A stretch of 64,000 nt of DNA from Pseudomonadota bacterium (GCA_020161365.1 JAIUNU010000003.1:124001-188000); one strand, 5' to 3'. Positions 19,992 through 29,124 are shown, counted from the stretch's first letter. Notes: generated by a model from the letters alone, not told the origin. Numbers and translations: made by a program.

Positions 19992-22949
19992 CTAGTACTC
20001 GAAACGCACACCCACCTTGAACGTACGGCCGATCAGACCGGCGTAGTGGAAGGTCGTCAGGAAGTTCGGAGCCGAAGCGTAAGCCCCCGGCGCGATCGGC
20101 GCCTTCTTATCGAAGACGTTGCCGACATTGGCGTACAGTTGCACGCCGTCCCGGATCTGCGCCGTGGCGTTCATGTCCACGTTGATGAACTTCTTGATCG
20201 TGCAGAACTTGCTGGCGACAGCGGCATTGCCGGTGGCGTAAGGGTTGCCCGCGACGCAATCAGTGCTGCCGTTGGTGTCGGCCGCGACAGACTTGATGCT
20301 ACCCACATAGTAGGCCGTGGCCGACAGGGTATACTTGTCACCGAAAGCCAGCGTGTTCTGCCAATTGCCCTTCCAGTCCGGCGTGCCGTTACCCGACGAC
20401 AGGTCGTACGGGCCCAGCGTGCCAGCGTACTTCTGCACTTCCGTGGCCGTGTGCAGGTCGTACTTGAGCAGGTGGGTGACTTCGACACGGCTGGTCAGCT
20501 TGATGTCGTCAGTCAGATTGAACTTGCCGGTGGCCGAGAAATCCACGCCCGCCGTGGCCGCGTAGTTCGCGTTGACGTAGGGAACGTTGATGATCAGCAC
20601 GCGCGGCTGCGCCGTCGGGAACAACGGATCCGGCGCGTCGACGACGTTACACGAGTAGCCAGCGCCCACGGCGGCCACCGCAGCGCAACCTGCAGTCTGG
20701 TTGCCGGCCGCATAGTAGGCCGCCACGGCCTTCGACACGTCCGGACCGGCGACGATCAGGTCGGACTTCTTCACGTTGTAGTAGTCGACCGTGAGGCTCA
20801 ACCACCGGGTCGGCTCGACGATGGCGCCCAGCGTGAAGCTACGCGACTTCTCCGGCTTCAGGTTCGGGGAGCCCGCGACGCCGCGACCCAAGCTGTAGGC
20901 CTGCGAGTAAGGGTTGGTCGAACCACCGTGAGCAGCCTGGAACGCCGCCGGCGGGGTGGTGGTCACAAAGCCGGCGTACTGCGAGCGCGGGCCCGATTCA
21001 GCGAAGGTCGGCGCGCGGAAGCCCTTGGAGTAGGTGCCGCGGAACGCCAGTTGCTTCATCGGCGTGAATTTCGCGCCGAATTTCGGCGAGAAGTGGCTGA
21101 AACCTTCCGAATAGTCGTCGTAGCGACCCGACAGGTTCAGCTCGAGCGTGTCATGGACCGGCGCGGCGATTTCGAAAAAGGCGGCCTTGACCGTGTGCTT
21201 GCCGAAGGCCGAAGCCGTTGTCAGGCCGTAGGTGTCGAGGCGGACGTTCTGGTTGTTGTTTTCCAGGACTTCCTTGCGCGCTTGGACGCCGACGGCCAAC
21301 TGGGCGTCGCCGCCCGGCAGGGCGAACAGCCGCTTGGTGATCGAGGCGTCGATCGCCATCAACGACGAGTGCGACGGCGTGATCTTGTCCGGCGAAATCG
21401 CGTTCCGCACGGCGGCGCTGTTCTGCGTCGGGTCGACGAAGTTATACGAGCCGGTGTTGATCGCCGTCATCAGGCTTGCGATGTTGATCAGGCCGTGCTG
21501 GGTCAGCTTCAAATTGTCACGGGCGCCGACGGCTTCCACACGCCAGTTCCAGTCATCGCCGAACGAGCCGTTGAAGCCGATCGTGCCGCGGATGACCTCG
21601 TTGTCACGCTCGCTGCCGCCGGGGATGTCGCCGAACAGGTAGTAGATCCGCGCAGCGCCGTTGGCCGGGTCAGCCGCGAAGGCCGCCGCGAACGGGTTGT
21701 TCGGGTTCAAACGACGGTCCGGAGCGGTCGAACAATTGACGCCCGCCGGGCAGATCCACACCGGCAGGACGATGCCGGGGTTCGACGAGGCCAGGGCGGG
21801 CGCGCCGCCGAAGGGCTGGGTGTTCCGGATAGCGGACGGCAGACCCTTGATGTTGACGTAGCTCTTCGAGTAGCTGCCGGTCGCGTAGCCCTCGACGTTT
21901 TCGTTCAGGCGGAAGCTCAGGCGGCCGTTGAACGCATAGCGCTTTTGCTTCGGCGCGATCTGGCGATAGGAGTCGACGAGGTTCCACCGGCAGCCGGTGC
22001 CGTTGGCCGAGGCCGACGTCTGGGTGAAGGTGCCGTTGGCGCAGTTCAAGTTCAGCGACTGGTACGAGGTGGTCAGTGGCGAACCTGCCTTGCCCGACAG
22101 GGGGTTGTTCAGGTCCGACTGGCTGACGCGCGTCACCACGGCGTTCGGCGTTGCGGTGGTCAGCGATTGGTCGGCCGTATTGTTGTCCAGGCCGCCGATC
22201 GAGCTCAGGTCCTGAGTGTTGTAAGGGAAGCCTCGGCTGTGGTTCGAGACCCGGCCATTGGTCTGGTACTCGGCGTTGACGTACACGTTCCAGCCGGTCT
22301 CGGCGTAGTCGCCATAGCCCAGCGTGATATCGGCGCGACGATGTTCGGCGTCGCCACGATCACTCTCGCCGGCTTCCATGCTGCCTTTGACGCCGACAAA
22401 CTGCTTCTTCAGCTTCAGGTTCACCACGCCGCCGATGGCGTCGGCCCCGTAAGACGACGAAGCGCCGTCTTTCAGCACTTCGATGCGTTCGATCAGGCTG
22501 AACGGGATCGAGTTCAGGTCAACATAGGCGTTGTGGCCGTCGTCATTGATGGGGAAGTTGGTTGAACGCAGGCCGTCAACCAGCACGAGGGTCGACGAGA
22601 CGCCCAGGCCGCGCAGTGAGACGGCCGAACCACCGGCCGAGAAGCCCGTCTGGAAGCCGGTGCCAATCGAGCCCGCGCCGTCGGCGGAAATGGAGCGAAT
22701 GGCGTCCGCGGCGGTCGCGATACCCGCGCGCGCCAGGTTTTCCGACGTCAGCACGGTGACCGGCGACGGGGTCTCCGTGTCGGTGCGGCGGAACAGCGAA
22801 CCGGTAACGACGACTTCCTCGACTTGCGTCTGTTCAGCGTTCTGGCCGGTCGGCGCGGTCTGCGCGGCGACTTGACCGGCGGCCAGCAGGGCCACACCGC
22901 AGATCATGGTGGAAGCGAACAGTCGCTTCCGGATCGAGCTCGTATTCAA
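19992..22949 (-). CDS. TonB-dependent receptor
   Basis: A 985-residue outer-membrane active transporter driven by TonB-ExbBD. A signal peptide ends near residue 29 (AAGQVAAQ). The TonB-box region reads VEEVVVTGSLFRR (43-55), then the plug domain includes ISADGAGS, VSLRGLGVSSTLVLVDGLR and IERIEVLKDGASSSYGADAI. The C-terminus is the barrel, ending GRTFKVGVRFEY with a terminal aromatic. The long barrel with 'large oligomer' repeats is typical of the many Caulobacter receptors for plant-derived substrates. The substrate is unknown. It is divergent from nadA across an AT-rich gap. Confidence 0.95.
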   Translation of the reverse strand: MNTSSIRKRLFASTMICGVALLAAGQVAAQTAPTGQNAEQTQVEEVVVTGSLFRRTDTETPSPVTVLTSENLARAGIATAADAIRSISADGAGSIGTGFQTGFSAGGSAVSLRGLGVSSTLVLVDGLRSTNFPINDDGHNAYVDLNSIPFSLIERIEVLKDGASSSYGADAIGGVVNLKLKKQFVGVKGSMEAGESDRGDAEHRRADITLGYGDYAETGWNVYVNAEYQTNGRVSNHSRGFPYNTQDLSSIGGLDNNTADQSLTTATPNAVVTRVSQSDLNNPLSGKAGSPLTTSYQSLNLNCANGTFTQTSASANGTGCRWNLVDSYRQIAPKQKRYAFNGRLSFRLNENVEGYATGSYSKSYVNIKGLPSAIRNTQPFGGAPALASSNPGIVLPVWICPAGVNCSTAPDRRLNPNNPFAAAFAADPANGAARIYYLFGDIPGGSERDNEVIRGTIGFNGSFGDDWNWRVEAVGARDNLKLTQHGLINIASLMTAINTGSYNFVDPTQNSAAVRNAISPDKITPSHSSLMAIDASITKRLFALPGGDAQLAVGVQARKEVLENNNQNVRLDTYGLTTASAFGKHTVKAAFFEIAAPVHDTLELNLSGRYDDYSEGFSHFSPKFGAKFTPMKQLAFRGTYSKGFRAPTFAESGPRSQYAGFVTTTPPAAFQAAHGGSTNPYSQAYSLGRGVAGSPNLKPEKSRSFTLGAIVEPTRWLSLTVDYYNVKKSDLIVAGPDVSKAVAAYYAAGNQTAGCAAVAAVGAGYSCNVVDAPDPLFPTAQPRVLIINVPYVNANYAATAGVDFSATGKFNLTDDIKLTSRVEVTHLLKYDLHTATEVQKYAGTLGPYDLSSGNGTPDWKGNWQNTLAFGDKYTLSATAYYVGSIKSVAADTNGSTDCVAGNPYATGNAAVASKFCTIKKFINVDMNATAQIRDGVQLYANVGNVFDKKAPIAPGAYASAPNFLTTFHYAGLIGRTFKVGVRFEY

Positions 22950-23494
22950 GGTTGTTACTCCCCAGCATTTCCACGCACCAACTGGTGTGCGCCCCCAGGC
23001 TCTCGAAGTGGAGCCAGACGGCCGGAGCTACGGACTGAATCTAAATGAGGTCAACAAACATCACAGCGATGAAACGGGATGAAGAATTCCTGTCTCATTA
23101 AAGTCACATGATTAATTCGACTTAATATTGATAGCCCGGTGCGCTAGGCGGAATTTCAAAATATTATTGATATATATCAAATATCGATCGCGCACCGCTC
23201 ACATCGAGAAACGATGCGACAAGATCTTATACTTCATTGGATAGCTCGGCTTTTCCCGGCGCTACATCACGATGTGGATGCACGTTTCTCGCGAACCAGG
23301 ACGTATTGAGAGATTTTTCTTCCACATTACGCGCTTGTAAGGAATTTTTCTCGCACCTAACTATGCCCAGCCAGCTGGGCGCGAAGAATTCTTTCACCTC
23401 CCTCCCGCGGTGCTCTTGAGCGGAAAATGCGGTCAGCTCGGCCAAGAAGCCCGTTTGCTTTCCGCCTCGCAGACGCTATATCTGTGGCTCGTCA

Positions 23495-23517
23495 GTTATG
23501 CTCATTTTCAGCATAAC
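23495..23517. promoter_or_regulatory. Palindromic operator upstream of nadA, distal copy (NadQ-like)
   Basis: GTTATGCT-N7-AGCATAAC, a perfect 8-base inverted repeat of 23 bases. It sits just downstream of a possible promoter (TTGCTT at 23455-23460, TATATC at 23477-23482). From memory, alphaproteobacterial nadABC operons are predicted to be controlled by NadQ at palindromes of the TATGCTC...GAGCATA type, and this matches. The regulator itself is not in the window. Confidence 0.7.
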
Positions 23518-23576
23518 CCCGACGCCGGATCCTGATCGGAACGTTCGAGACGGTCCCGGCGTTTTTTGAGGCCCTG

Positions 23577-23599
23577 GTAATGCTCACTTTGAGCATAAC
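23577..23599. promoter_or_regulatory. Palindromic operator upstream of nadA, proximal copy (NadQ-like)
   Basis: GTAATGCTCA-CTT-TGAGCATAAC, 10-base arms with a single mismatch. It ends directly against the GGAGG ribosome-binding site of nadA, so a bound repressor would block transcription elongation or initiation near the start. It shares 23-base length and AGCATAAC with the distal copy, 82 bases upstream. Confidence 0.72.
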
Positions 23600-23609
23600 G
23601 GAGGATCAG

Positions 23610-24710
23610 ATGGCTGACGGCTTCGCCGCCCCCAACGCGTTCAAGGGGGAATTCACCGCCGAGATCGAGGCGCAGACCGCGCCGATCTGGGAGAAGGTCA
23701 AGCATCACGTCACCCCGATGGAGTGGCGGACGCAGGCTCCGCTGATCGTCGAGATCAACCGCCTCAAGCGCGCGAAGAACGCCGCGATCCTGGCGCACAA
23801 CTACATGACGCCGGACATCTTCCACGGCGTCGGCGACTTCGTGGGCGACAGCCTGGCGCTGGCCAAGGAAGCCGCCAAGAGCGACGCCCAGATCATCGTC
23901 CAGGCGGGCGTCCACTTCATGGCCGAGACCAGCAAGGTCCTGTCGCCGCAGAAGAAGATCCTGATCCCCGACCTGAAGGCCGGTTGCAGCCTCGCTTCCT
24001 CGATCACCGGCGCGGACGTGCGGCTGATCAAGCAGCGCTATCCGGGCGTACCGGTGGTGACCTACGTCAACACGACCGCCGACGTGAAGGCCGAGACCGA
24101 CATCTGCTGCACCAGCGCCAACGCGGTGCAGGTGGTGGAGTGGGCCGCCAAGGAATGGGGGACCGACAAGGTCATCCTGATCCCCGACGAGTTCCTGGCC
24201 CGCAACGTCGCGCGCCAGACGGACGTCAAGATCATCGCCTGGGCCGGCCACTGCGAGGTGCACAAACGCTTCACCGCCCAGGACATCGCCGACATGCGCG
24301 CGGCCTGGCCCGGCGCCGAGGTGCTGGCTCACCCCGAGTGCCCGGCCGAGATCCTGGAAGCCGCCGACTTCGCCGGCTCGACGGCGGCGATGAACGACTA
24401 TGTCGCCGCGAAAAAGCCGGCCCAGGTGGTGTTGATCACCGAGTGCTCGATGGCCAGCAACGTCCAGGCCGAGAGCCCGGCGACCCAGTTCATCGGCCCC
24501 TGCAACATGTGCCCGCATATGAAGCGGATCACGCTGCAGAACATCTACGACTCGCTGGTCCACGAACAGTTCGAGGTGACGGTCGACGCCGACATTCTCG
24601 ACCGCGCGCGCTTGGCCGTGCAGCGGATGATCGACCTGCCGCCGCCGGTCGTTCCGGCCCGGTACGACCTGGTGAAGGCCCGGCATCACGTGGATGTGGA
24701 GCTGATCTAG
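23610..24710 (+). CDS. nadA: Quinolinate synthase
   Basis: Condenses iminoaspartate and dihydroxyacetone phosphate to quinolinate using an oxygen-sensitive [4Fe-4S] cluster. The 366-residue protein carries the expected cysteines: C126 (LKAGCSLAS), C215 ([11 protein letters not shown]) and C298/C301 ([11 protein letters not shown]), any of which near the end could be the third ligand. [15 protein letters not shown] (98-112) and HNYMTPDI are family blocks. The ATG at 23610 has GGAGG five bases upstream; an earlier in-frame ATG at 23580 lies inside the proximal operator and is unlikely. First gene of nadABC. Confidence 0.97.
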   Translation: MADGFAAPNAFKGEFTAEIEAQTAPIWEKVKHHVTPMEWRTQAPLIVEINRLKRAKNAAILAHNYMTPDIFHGVGDFVGDSLALAKEAAKSDAQIIVQAGVHFMAETSKVLSPQKKILIPDLKAGCSLASSITGADVRLIKQRYPGVPVVTYVNTTADVKAETDICCTSANAVQVVEWAAKEWGTDKVILIPDEFLARNVARQTDVKIIAWAGHCEVHKRFTAQDIADMRAAWPGAEVLAHPECPAEILEAADFAGSTAAMNDYVAAKKPAQVVLITECSMASNVQAESPATQFIGPCNMCPHMKRITLQNIYDSLVHEQFEVTVDADILDRARLAVQRMIDLPPPVVPARYDLVKARHHVDVELI

Positions 24711-24720
24711 CCTTTGAAAC

Positions 24721-24810
24721 TGTCATCCCGGCCAAGCGCGAAGCGCGCCGAGCCGGGACCGCGGCAAGCGCCCGCGCTCCGACGATCCCGGGTCTTCGCC
24801 CGGGATGACA
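24721..24810. repeat. Family B palindromic element, copy B1 (inside nad operon)
   Basis: Begins TGTCATCCCGG and ends CCCGGGATGACA, ends complementary to each other; the interior includes GCGCGAAGCGCG. It occupies almost all of the gap between nadA and nadB, so it must be read through if the operon is one transcript. Copies B2 (27240-27347) and B3 (44518-44630) share the ends. Confidence 0.82.
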
Positions 24811-24835
24811 ATCGGAGAGCGGAGTGGAGCGTAGA

Positions 24836-26350
24836 ATGATCGAACGCATGACCTTCGACGGCCCCGTGATCCTGGGCGCAGGCTTGGCCGGTCTCACCGC
24901 CGCGCTGGCGGCGAAGACGGCGATGGTCCTGTCGCCGACCCCGCTGGCGACCGGCTGCTCCAGCGCCTGGGCGCAGGGCGGCATGGCCGCGGCGTTGTCG
25001 GGTGACGACACCCCTGCGCTCCACGCCGCCGACACGATCGCGGCCGGCGCGGGTCTTTGCGATCCCGAGGCCGTCGACCTGCTGACCCGCGAAGGTCCGC
25101 AGGCCGTGCGCGACCTTGCCGCTCTGGGCGCGCCGTTCGACCGCAAGGCTGACGACAGCTTTGTGCTCAGCCTCGAGGCGGCTCACTCGGCCGCCCGGGT
25201 CGCTCGGGTCGGCGGCGATGGCGCCGGCGCGGCGATCATGGCCGCTGTGGTCGCTACGGTCCGCGCCACGCCGACGATCGAAATCCGCGAAGGCGCCCGC
25301 GCGCGCCGCCTGCTGCAGGACGCCAACGGCCGCGTCGTCGGCGTGCTGGTCGAGATCGACGGTGCGCTCGTCGAGATCCGCAGTGCGGCGGTCATCCTGG
25401 CCACCGGCGGGATCGGCGGCCTCTATGCCGTCACCACCACGCCCGCCGAGGTGCGCGGCGAGGGTCTGGGCCTTGCCGCCTTGGCCGGCGCGACGATCGC
25501 CGATCCCGAGTTCGTGCAGTTCCACCCCACCGCCATCGACATCGGCCGCGACCCCGCCCCGCTGGCCACCGAAGCCCTGCGCGGCGAGGGCGCGATCCTG
25601 CGCAACGCCGATGGCCGCGCTTTCATGGCCGATTATCACCCGGCCAAGGAGCTGGCGCCGCGCGACGTGGTGGCCCGCGCGATCCACGCCGAGCGCGCGG
25701 CCGGTCGCGGCGCCTTCCTCGACGCCACGCAGGCGGTCGGCGACCACTTCCCGCACGAATTCCCAGCTGTGTTCGAGGCCTGCATGAGCGCCGGTGTCGA
25801 TCCGCGCCAGGCGATGATCCCGGTCACGCCCGCCGTCCACTACCACATGGGCGGGGTGGCGACGGATCTGGACGGCCGCACCAGCCTTGCGGGCCTCTAC
25901 GCCGCCGGCGAATGCGCTTCGACCGGCGTTCAGGGCGCCAACCGCCTGGCGTCCAACAGCCTCCTGGAAGCGGCCGTGTTCGGCGCCCGCGCAGGCCGCG
26001 CGGCGGCGAGGGAGGGCGTGAGCGGCGGCGATCCCCTGAGCCTTGCGCCCCTCCCCGACCTTCCCGACGCCGCGCTGCAAGGCCTGCGGCAGGCCATGAG
26101 CCGCGACGCCGGCGTCATCCGCGACGCCTGGGGCCTCACCCGCCTGCTGGCCCAGGTCGAGGCGCTGGAGGCCGCGCACGGCCCCTGCCCGACCTTGGTC
26201 GCCGCTCGCCTGATCGTCGACGCGGCCCTCGCGCGGCGTGAAAGTCGAGGCGGGCACTATCGCGCCGACTTCCCGGCCATGGCGGAAGCGGTTCGCACCT
26301 TCGTGACGCAGAATCCCACCGACGCGACCCTGCGTTACGCCGCTGAGTAA
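24836..26350 (+). CDS. nadB: L-aspartate oxidase
   Basis: FAD enzyme that oxidises L-aspartate to iminoaspartate for NadA. The 504-residue protein has the dinucleotide motif GAGLAG at 14-19, then SSAWAQGGMAAAL, the substrate-region EFVQFHPTAIDIG and the C-terminal FAD contact GVQGANRLASNSLLEA. It is somewhat shorter than the E. coli protein (about 540). The ATG at 24836 is chosen because GGAG lies eight bases upstream; a GTG at 24824 would add four residues. It follows nadA after repeat B1. Confidence 0.95.
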   Translation: MIERMTFDGPVILGAGLAGLTAALAAKTAMVLSPTPLATGCSSAWAQGGMAAALSGDDTPALHAADTIAAGAGLCDPEAVDLLTREGPQAVRDLAALGAPFDRKADDSFVLSLEAAHSAARVARVGGDGAGAAIMAAVVATVRATPTIEIREGARARRLLQDANGRVVGVLVEIDGALVEIRSAAVILATGGIGGLYAVTTTPAEVRGEGLGLAALAGATIADPEFVQFHPTAIDIGRDPAPLATEALRGEGAILRNADGRAFMADYHPAKELAPRDVVARAIHAERAAGRGAFLDATQAVGDHFPHEFPAVFEACMSAGVDPRQAMIPVTPAVHYHMGGVATDLDGRTSLAGLYAAGECASTGVQGANRLASNSLLEAAVFGARAGRAAAREGVSGGDPLSLAPLPDLPDAALQGLRQAMSRDAGVIRDAWGLTRLLAQVEALEAAHGPCPTLVAARLIVDAALARRESRGGHYRADFPAMAEAVRTFVTQNPTDATLRYAAE

Positions 26351-26354
26351 GACC

Positions 26355-27212
26355 ATGACCAGCACGCCGCTCTCGCCCCTCGACGACCTGCTCGTCCGTC
26401 CGATCGTCGATCTGGCCCTCGCCGAAGACCTGGGCCGGGCCGGCGACATCACCGGCCAGGCCTGTATCGATCCGGACGCCCGACTGTCGGTGGCGTGGGT
26501 CAGCCGCCAGGACGGTCGGGTCTCGGGCCTGTCGTGCGCGAGGCTGGCGCTGGCGGCGGTGGACCCGACCGCCACCTTCGAAGTGGTCACGCCCGACGGC
26601 GCCGACGTCACGCCGGGCGCGGTTCTGGCCCGCGCGGAAGGAAACGCACGCGCCGTGCTGATCGCCGAGCGCACGGGCCTAAACCTGCTGGGCCGGATGT
26701 CCGGAATCGCCACGCTGACCCGCGCCTATGTCCGGATGGTCGAGGGGACGGGCGCCACCATCGTCGACACCCGCAAGACCACGCCGGGCCTGCGGGCGCT
26801 GGAGAAGTACGCGGTGCGCTGCGGCGGCGGGGTCAACCACCGCTTTGGCCTGGATGACGCCATCCTGATCAAGGACAACCACGTCGCCGCCTGCGGCGGG
26901 GTCGGCGAGGCCGTGCGCCGCGCCCGCGCCCATGCCGGTCACCTCGTCAAGGTCGAGGTCGAGGTCGACGGCCTCGATCAGCTGGAAGAGGCCCTCAAGC
27001 ACGGCCCCGACGTGGTGATGCTGGACAACTTCAGCCTCGCCGACCTGCGCGCGGCCGTCGCCCTGGCCAAGAACCGGGCGGTGCTGGAGGCTTCCGGCGG
27101 GGTGAACCTCACGACCGTGCGGGCGATCGCCGAGACCGGCGTGGACGTGATCAGCGTCGGCGCGCTGACGCACTCGGCGCCGGTTCTGGATATCGGGCTG
27201 GACGCCAACTAG
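26355..27212 (+). CDS. nadC: Nicotinate-nucleotide pyrophosphorylase (quinolinate phosphoribosyltransferase)
   Basis: Converts quinolinate and PRPP to nicotinate mononucleotide, CO2 and pyrophosphate, completing the three-gene pathway. The 285-residue protein has the family blocks EDLGRAGDIT near 20, ERTGLNLLGRMSGIAT at ~99, DTRKTTPGLR at ~134, KDNHVAACGG at ~173 and VDVISVGALTHS at the end. It starts four bases after the nadB stop, so the two are tightly coupled. Active-site residues of the family appear present. Confidence 0.97.
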   Translation: MTSTPLSPLDDLLVRPIVDLALAEDLGRAGDITGQACIDPDARLSVAWVSRQDGRVSGLSCARLALAAVDPTATFEVVTPDGADVTPGAVLARAEGNARAVLIAERTGLNLLGRMSGIATLTRAYVRMVEGTGATIVDTRKTTPGLRALEKYAVRCGGGVNHRFGLDDAILIKDNHVAACGGVGEAVRRARAHAGHLVKVEVEVDGLDQLEEALKHGPDVVMLDNFSLADLRAAVALAKNRAVLEASGGVNLTTVRAIAETGVDVISVGALTHSAPVLDIGLDAN

Positions 27213-27239
27213 GTGCAGGGCGGGCGATAGTAAAAACAG

Positions 27240-27347
27240 GTGTCATCCCGGACGGCCCGCAGGGCCGATCCGGGACCCAGGGGTTGCAAGGGCGCAGCGC
27301 CCGCCGCCCTTGGGTCCCGGCTCTCCGCGCTACGGCCGGGATGACAC
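27240..27347. repeat. Family B palindromic element, copy B2
   Basis: Begins GTGTCATCCCGG and ends CCGGGATGACAC, with nested complementary blocks GATCCGGGACCCAGGGG and CTTGGGTCCCGG. It lies between convergent nadC and the MAPEG gene and could form a long stem. Its inner blocks match copy B3 closely. Confidence 0.85.
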
Positions 27348-27354
27348 GGTTTTT

Positions 27355-27771
27355 CTAGAACAGCTTCATCAGCTCACGGATGACCATCGCCGCCAGGACG
27401 CCGGTCGACAGCACGAAGACCAGGAACCGCAGCGCCACCAGATTGACCGTGGTCTGCACCAGGCTGTGAACCACGCGCAGGCCGACATAGACCCAAGCGA
27501 AATGCACGGCCATGCCGTCGGCGTGACCCGCCGCCTGGATCGCCAGCGCCGCCGCGTAGAAGATGGTCGGCTGCTCCATCAGGTGATTGTAGTTGTCGGC
27601 CGCCTGCCGCGCGCCGTCGGGCAGCTTGTCCAGCGAGCCCGGGAACCGCGCGTCCTGCGGCTTGATCCCGGCCTTCTGCATCGCCGGAATCCTCTGCACG
27701 TACATCCAGAGCCAGATCACCAGCGACCACGCCACCAGCGCCATCACCGGCGCCACCATTGAAGTTTGCAA
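27355..27771 (-). CDS. MAPEG family membrane protein
   Basis: A 138-residue protein with four hydrophobic segments (roughly residues 5-25, 65-82, 88-105, 112-132). YNHLMEQPTIFYAAALA (63-79) and HFAWVYVGLRVVHSL match the conserved loop and third helix of the MAPEG family (membrane-associated eicosanoid and glutathione metabolism proteins). Bacterial members are mostly uncharacterised, some with glutathione transferase or peroxidase activity. Convergent with nadC across repeat B2. Confidence 0.9.
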   Translation of the reverse strand: MQTSMVAPVMALVAWSLVIWLWMYVQRIPAMQKAGIKPQDARFPGSLDKLPDGARQAADNYNHLMEQPTIFYAAALAIQAAGHADGMAVHFAWVYVGLRVVHSLVQTTVNLVALRFLVFVLSTGVLAAMVIRELMKLF

Positions 27772-27861
27772 GACGCCCTCCCAGGCATTGTTCTTTCCTG
27801 GGAGGGATCAGATCAGACAACGGCGTTTGCTGAAAGCGTGACGCAGAGGGAAGCCCGCCGG

Positions 27862-28371
27862 CTACCGCCCGACGGGCGGCGGCGCGGGGTATTCGATCTC
27901 GCCTTGATAGCCGAGGGCGCGGGCCCGATCCGTCATGCTCTTCAGCAGCTCGGGCGAGGCCGGCGCGCGGGTGTACAGAAAGATCTTGCGGCGGTCAGGG
28001 CTGGCGGAGATGAACCAGGCGCCGGCCGGATCCTGGTCCAGCACCTCGTAGCGCCAGGTGACGAACGGCAGGTATGAGACCTTCAGGCGGCGGTTGACGC
28101 CCGGATCCTCGATGACGCCGTCGCCCTTGATCGCCTTGCGCTTGCCGTTGACACCGCCCTGGCGGCAGTCGTCCTCGACCGCGACGCGGCGCTCGTCGAT
28201 CCGATTGTAGACCGTTGTGGCGGCCACGCAGCCCTTGGTGATGCGCATCGGCGTGCGGCCCACCTCCATCCACACCCCCGAATAGTGACGGGCGGGGTCG
28301 ATGAGCGGCGTCTGGGGTTGCGCTGCAGCAGCTTGCGCCAACGCGAGAACAGCGAACGCGGTGTTCAGCAT
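27862..28371 (-). CDS. Exported lipocalin family protein (Blc-like)
   Basis: A 169-residue protein with a signal peptide (residues 1-17, ending AQAAAAQ) and the lipocalin fold. The first conserved block is YSGVWMEVGRTP (~30-41), matching the GxW motif of bacterial lipocalins, and the last is FLYTRAPASPELLKSM. There is no lipobox, so it is soluble in the periplasm rather than lipid-anchored, unlike typical Blc. The ATG at 28371 has AGGAGG upstream. It is divergent from ahpC and so could share stress control, but no proof is visible. Confidence 0.85.
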   Translation of the reverse strand: MLNTAFAVLALAQAAAAQPQTPLIDPARHYSGVWMEVGRTPMRITKGCVAATTVYNRIDERRVAVEDDCRQGGVNGKRKAIKGDGVIEDPGVNRRLKVSYLPFVTWRYEVLDQDPAGAWFISASPDRRKIFLYTRAPASPELLKSMTDRARALGYQGEIEYPAPPPVGR

Positions 28372-28448
28372 GGGGTCACCTCCTGTCGGAGATACGCGCG
28401 AACCTCCGCTGCGGACGGATCTTGATCCCAATCAACGCCCTTCAAAGC

Positions 28449-28485
28449 ATAGATGAAACCTATTCCATCTAGAAGTTTTATCAAT
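28449..28485 (+). promoter_or_regulatory. OxyR-binding site upstream of ahpC
   Basis: The first half at 28449-28463 matches ATAG-nTnnnAn-CTAT exactly. After seven bases, a second, weaker half at 28471-28485 keeps the inner TnnnA positions and ends CAAT. This is the tandem layout used by tetrameric OxyR. It lies about 60-95 bases before the ahpC ATG. The site is seen in sequence; binding is inferred. Confidence 0.8.
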
Positions 28486-28543
28486 TGGATCGATTGTGCG
28501 GCGCAGGATAGACAGCCGCCATCCTTTCCAACCGGAGCGCCCC

Positions 28544-29107
28544 ATGTCGCTGATCAACACCGAGATCAAACCCTTCACCGCCCAGGCCTACAAGGACGGC
28601 AAGTTCGTCACGGTCAGCGAGGCGGACACCAAGGGCAAGTGGTCGGTCTTCTTCTTCTATCCGGCCGACTTCACCTTCGTCTGCCCGACGGAACTGGAAG
28701 ATCTCGCCGATCACTACGACACGTTCCAGAAGCTGGGCGTCGAGATCTACGCGGTGTCGACCGACACGCACTTCTCGCACAAGGCCTGGCACGACAGCTC
28801 GCCGGCGATCGGCAAGATCAAGTACACGATGATCGGCGATCCGTCGGGCCAAGTGACCAACAACTTCGAGATCATGCGTCCGGGCGTCGGCCTGGCCGAC
28901 CGCGGCACCTTCCTGGTCGACCCGCAAGGCGTGATCCAATTCATGGAAGTCACCGCCGAGGGCATCGGCCGCAACGCCGCTGAACTGCTGCGCAAGGTCA
29001 AGGCCGCCCAGTACGTAGCCAGCCACCCGGGCGAAGTCTGCCCGGCCAAGTGGGAAGAGGGTGAAAAGACCCTCGCCCCGTCGCTGGACCTGGTCGGCAA
29101 GATCTAA
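28544..29107 (+). CDS. ahpC: Alkyl hydroperoxide reductase subunit C (typical 2-Cys peroxiredoxin)
   Basis: Reduces H2O2 and organic peroxides; recycled by AhpF. 187 residues. The peroxidatic Cys47 lies in [12 protein letters not shown] and the resolving Cys166 in [11 protein letters not shown], as in enteric AhpC. The ATG at 28544 ([11 protein letters not shown]) is the family start, with GGAG eight bases upstream; a Met at 28496 would add 16 unconserved residues. The OxyR site is directly upstream and ahpF follows after 153 bases. Confidence 0.97.
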   Translation: MSLINTEIKPFTAQAYKDGKFVTVSEADTKGKWSVFFFYPADFTFVCPTELEDLADHYDTFQKLGVEIYAVSTDTHFSHKAWHDSSPAIGKIKYTMIGDPSGQVTNNFEIMRPGVGLADRGTFLVDPQGVIQFMEVTAEGIGRNAAELLRKVKAAQYVASHPGEVCPAKWEEGEKTLAPSLDLVGKI

Positions 29108-29124
29108 GTCTTTCGACACTGGCC

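Larger units (their letters stand above)
22950..23609. other. 660-base AT-rich divergent region between TonB receptor and nadA
   Basis: Holds promoters of the TonB receptor (minus) and of nadABC (plus). Bases ~23060-23400 are far more AT-rich than the neighbouring coding DNA and include an ATATAT-rich patch at ~23166-23182. Short frames of 60-72 codons exist here on both strands but lack ribosome-binding sites and normal codon bias. No tRNA or riboswitch was recognised. The nad operators occupy the last ~115 bases. Confidence 0.6.

Noticed and set aside
19905..22565. An 886-codon open frame opposite the TonB receptor
   Set aside because: Same reason: antisense to a clear receptor gene, with Arg/Val/Asp-rich composition and no family signature.
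22950..23060. Riboswitch (for example cobalamin) in the TonB receptor leader
   Set aside because: I looked for a conserved box such as the B12 box and did not find one; nothing supports a riboswitch.
23227..23445. 60-72 codon frames in the AT-rich gap before nadA
   Set aside because: No ribosome-binding site and codon bias unlike neighbours; composition follows the AT-rich DNA.
23580..23609. Earlier ATG for nadA
   Set aside because: It lies within the proximal palindrome and has no ribosome-binding site; GGAGG precedes the ATG at 23610 instead.
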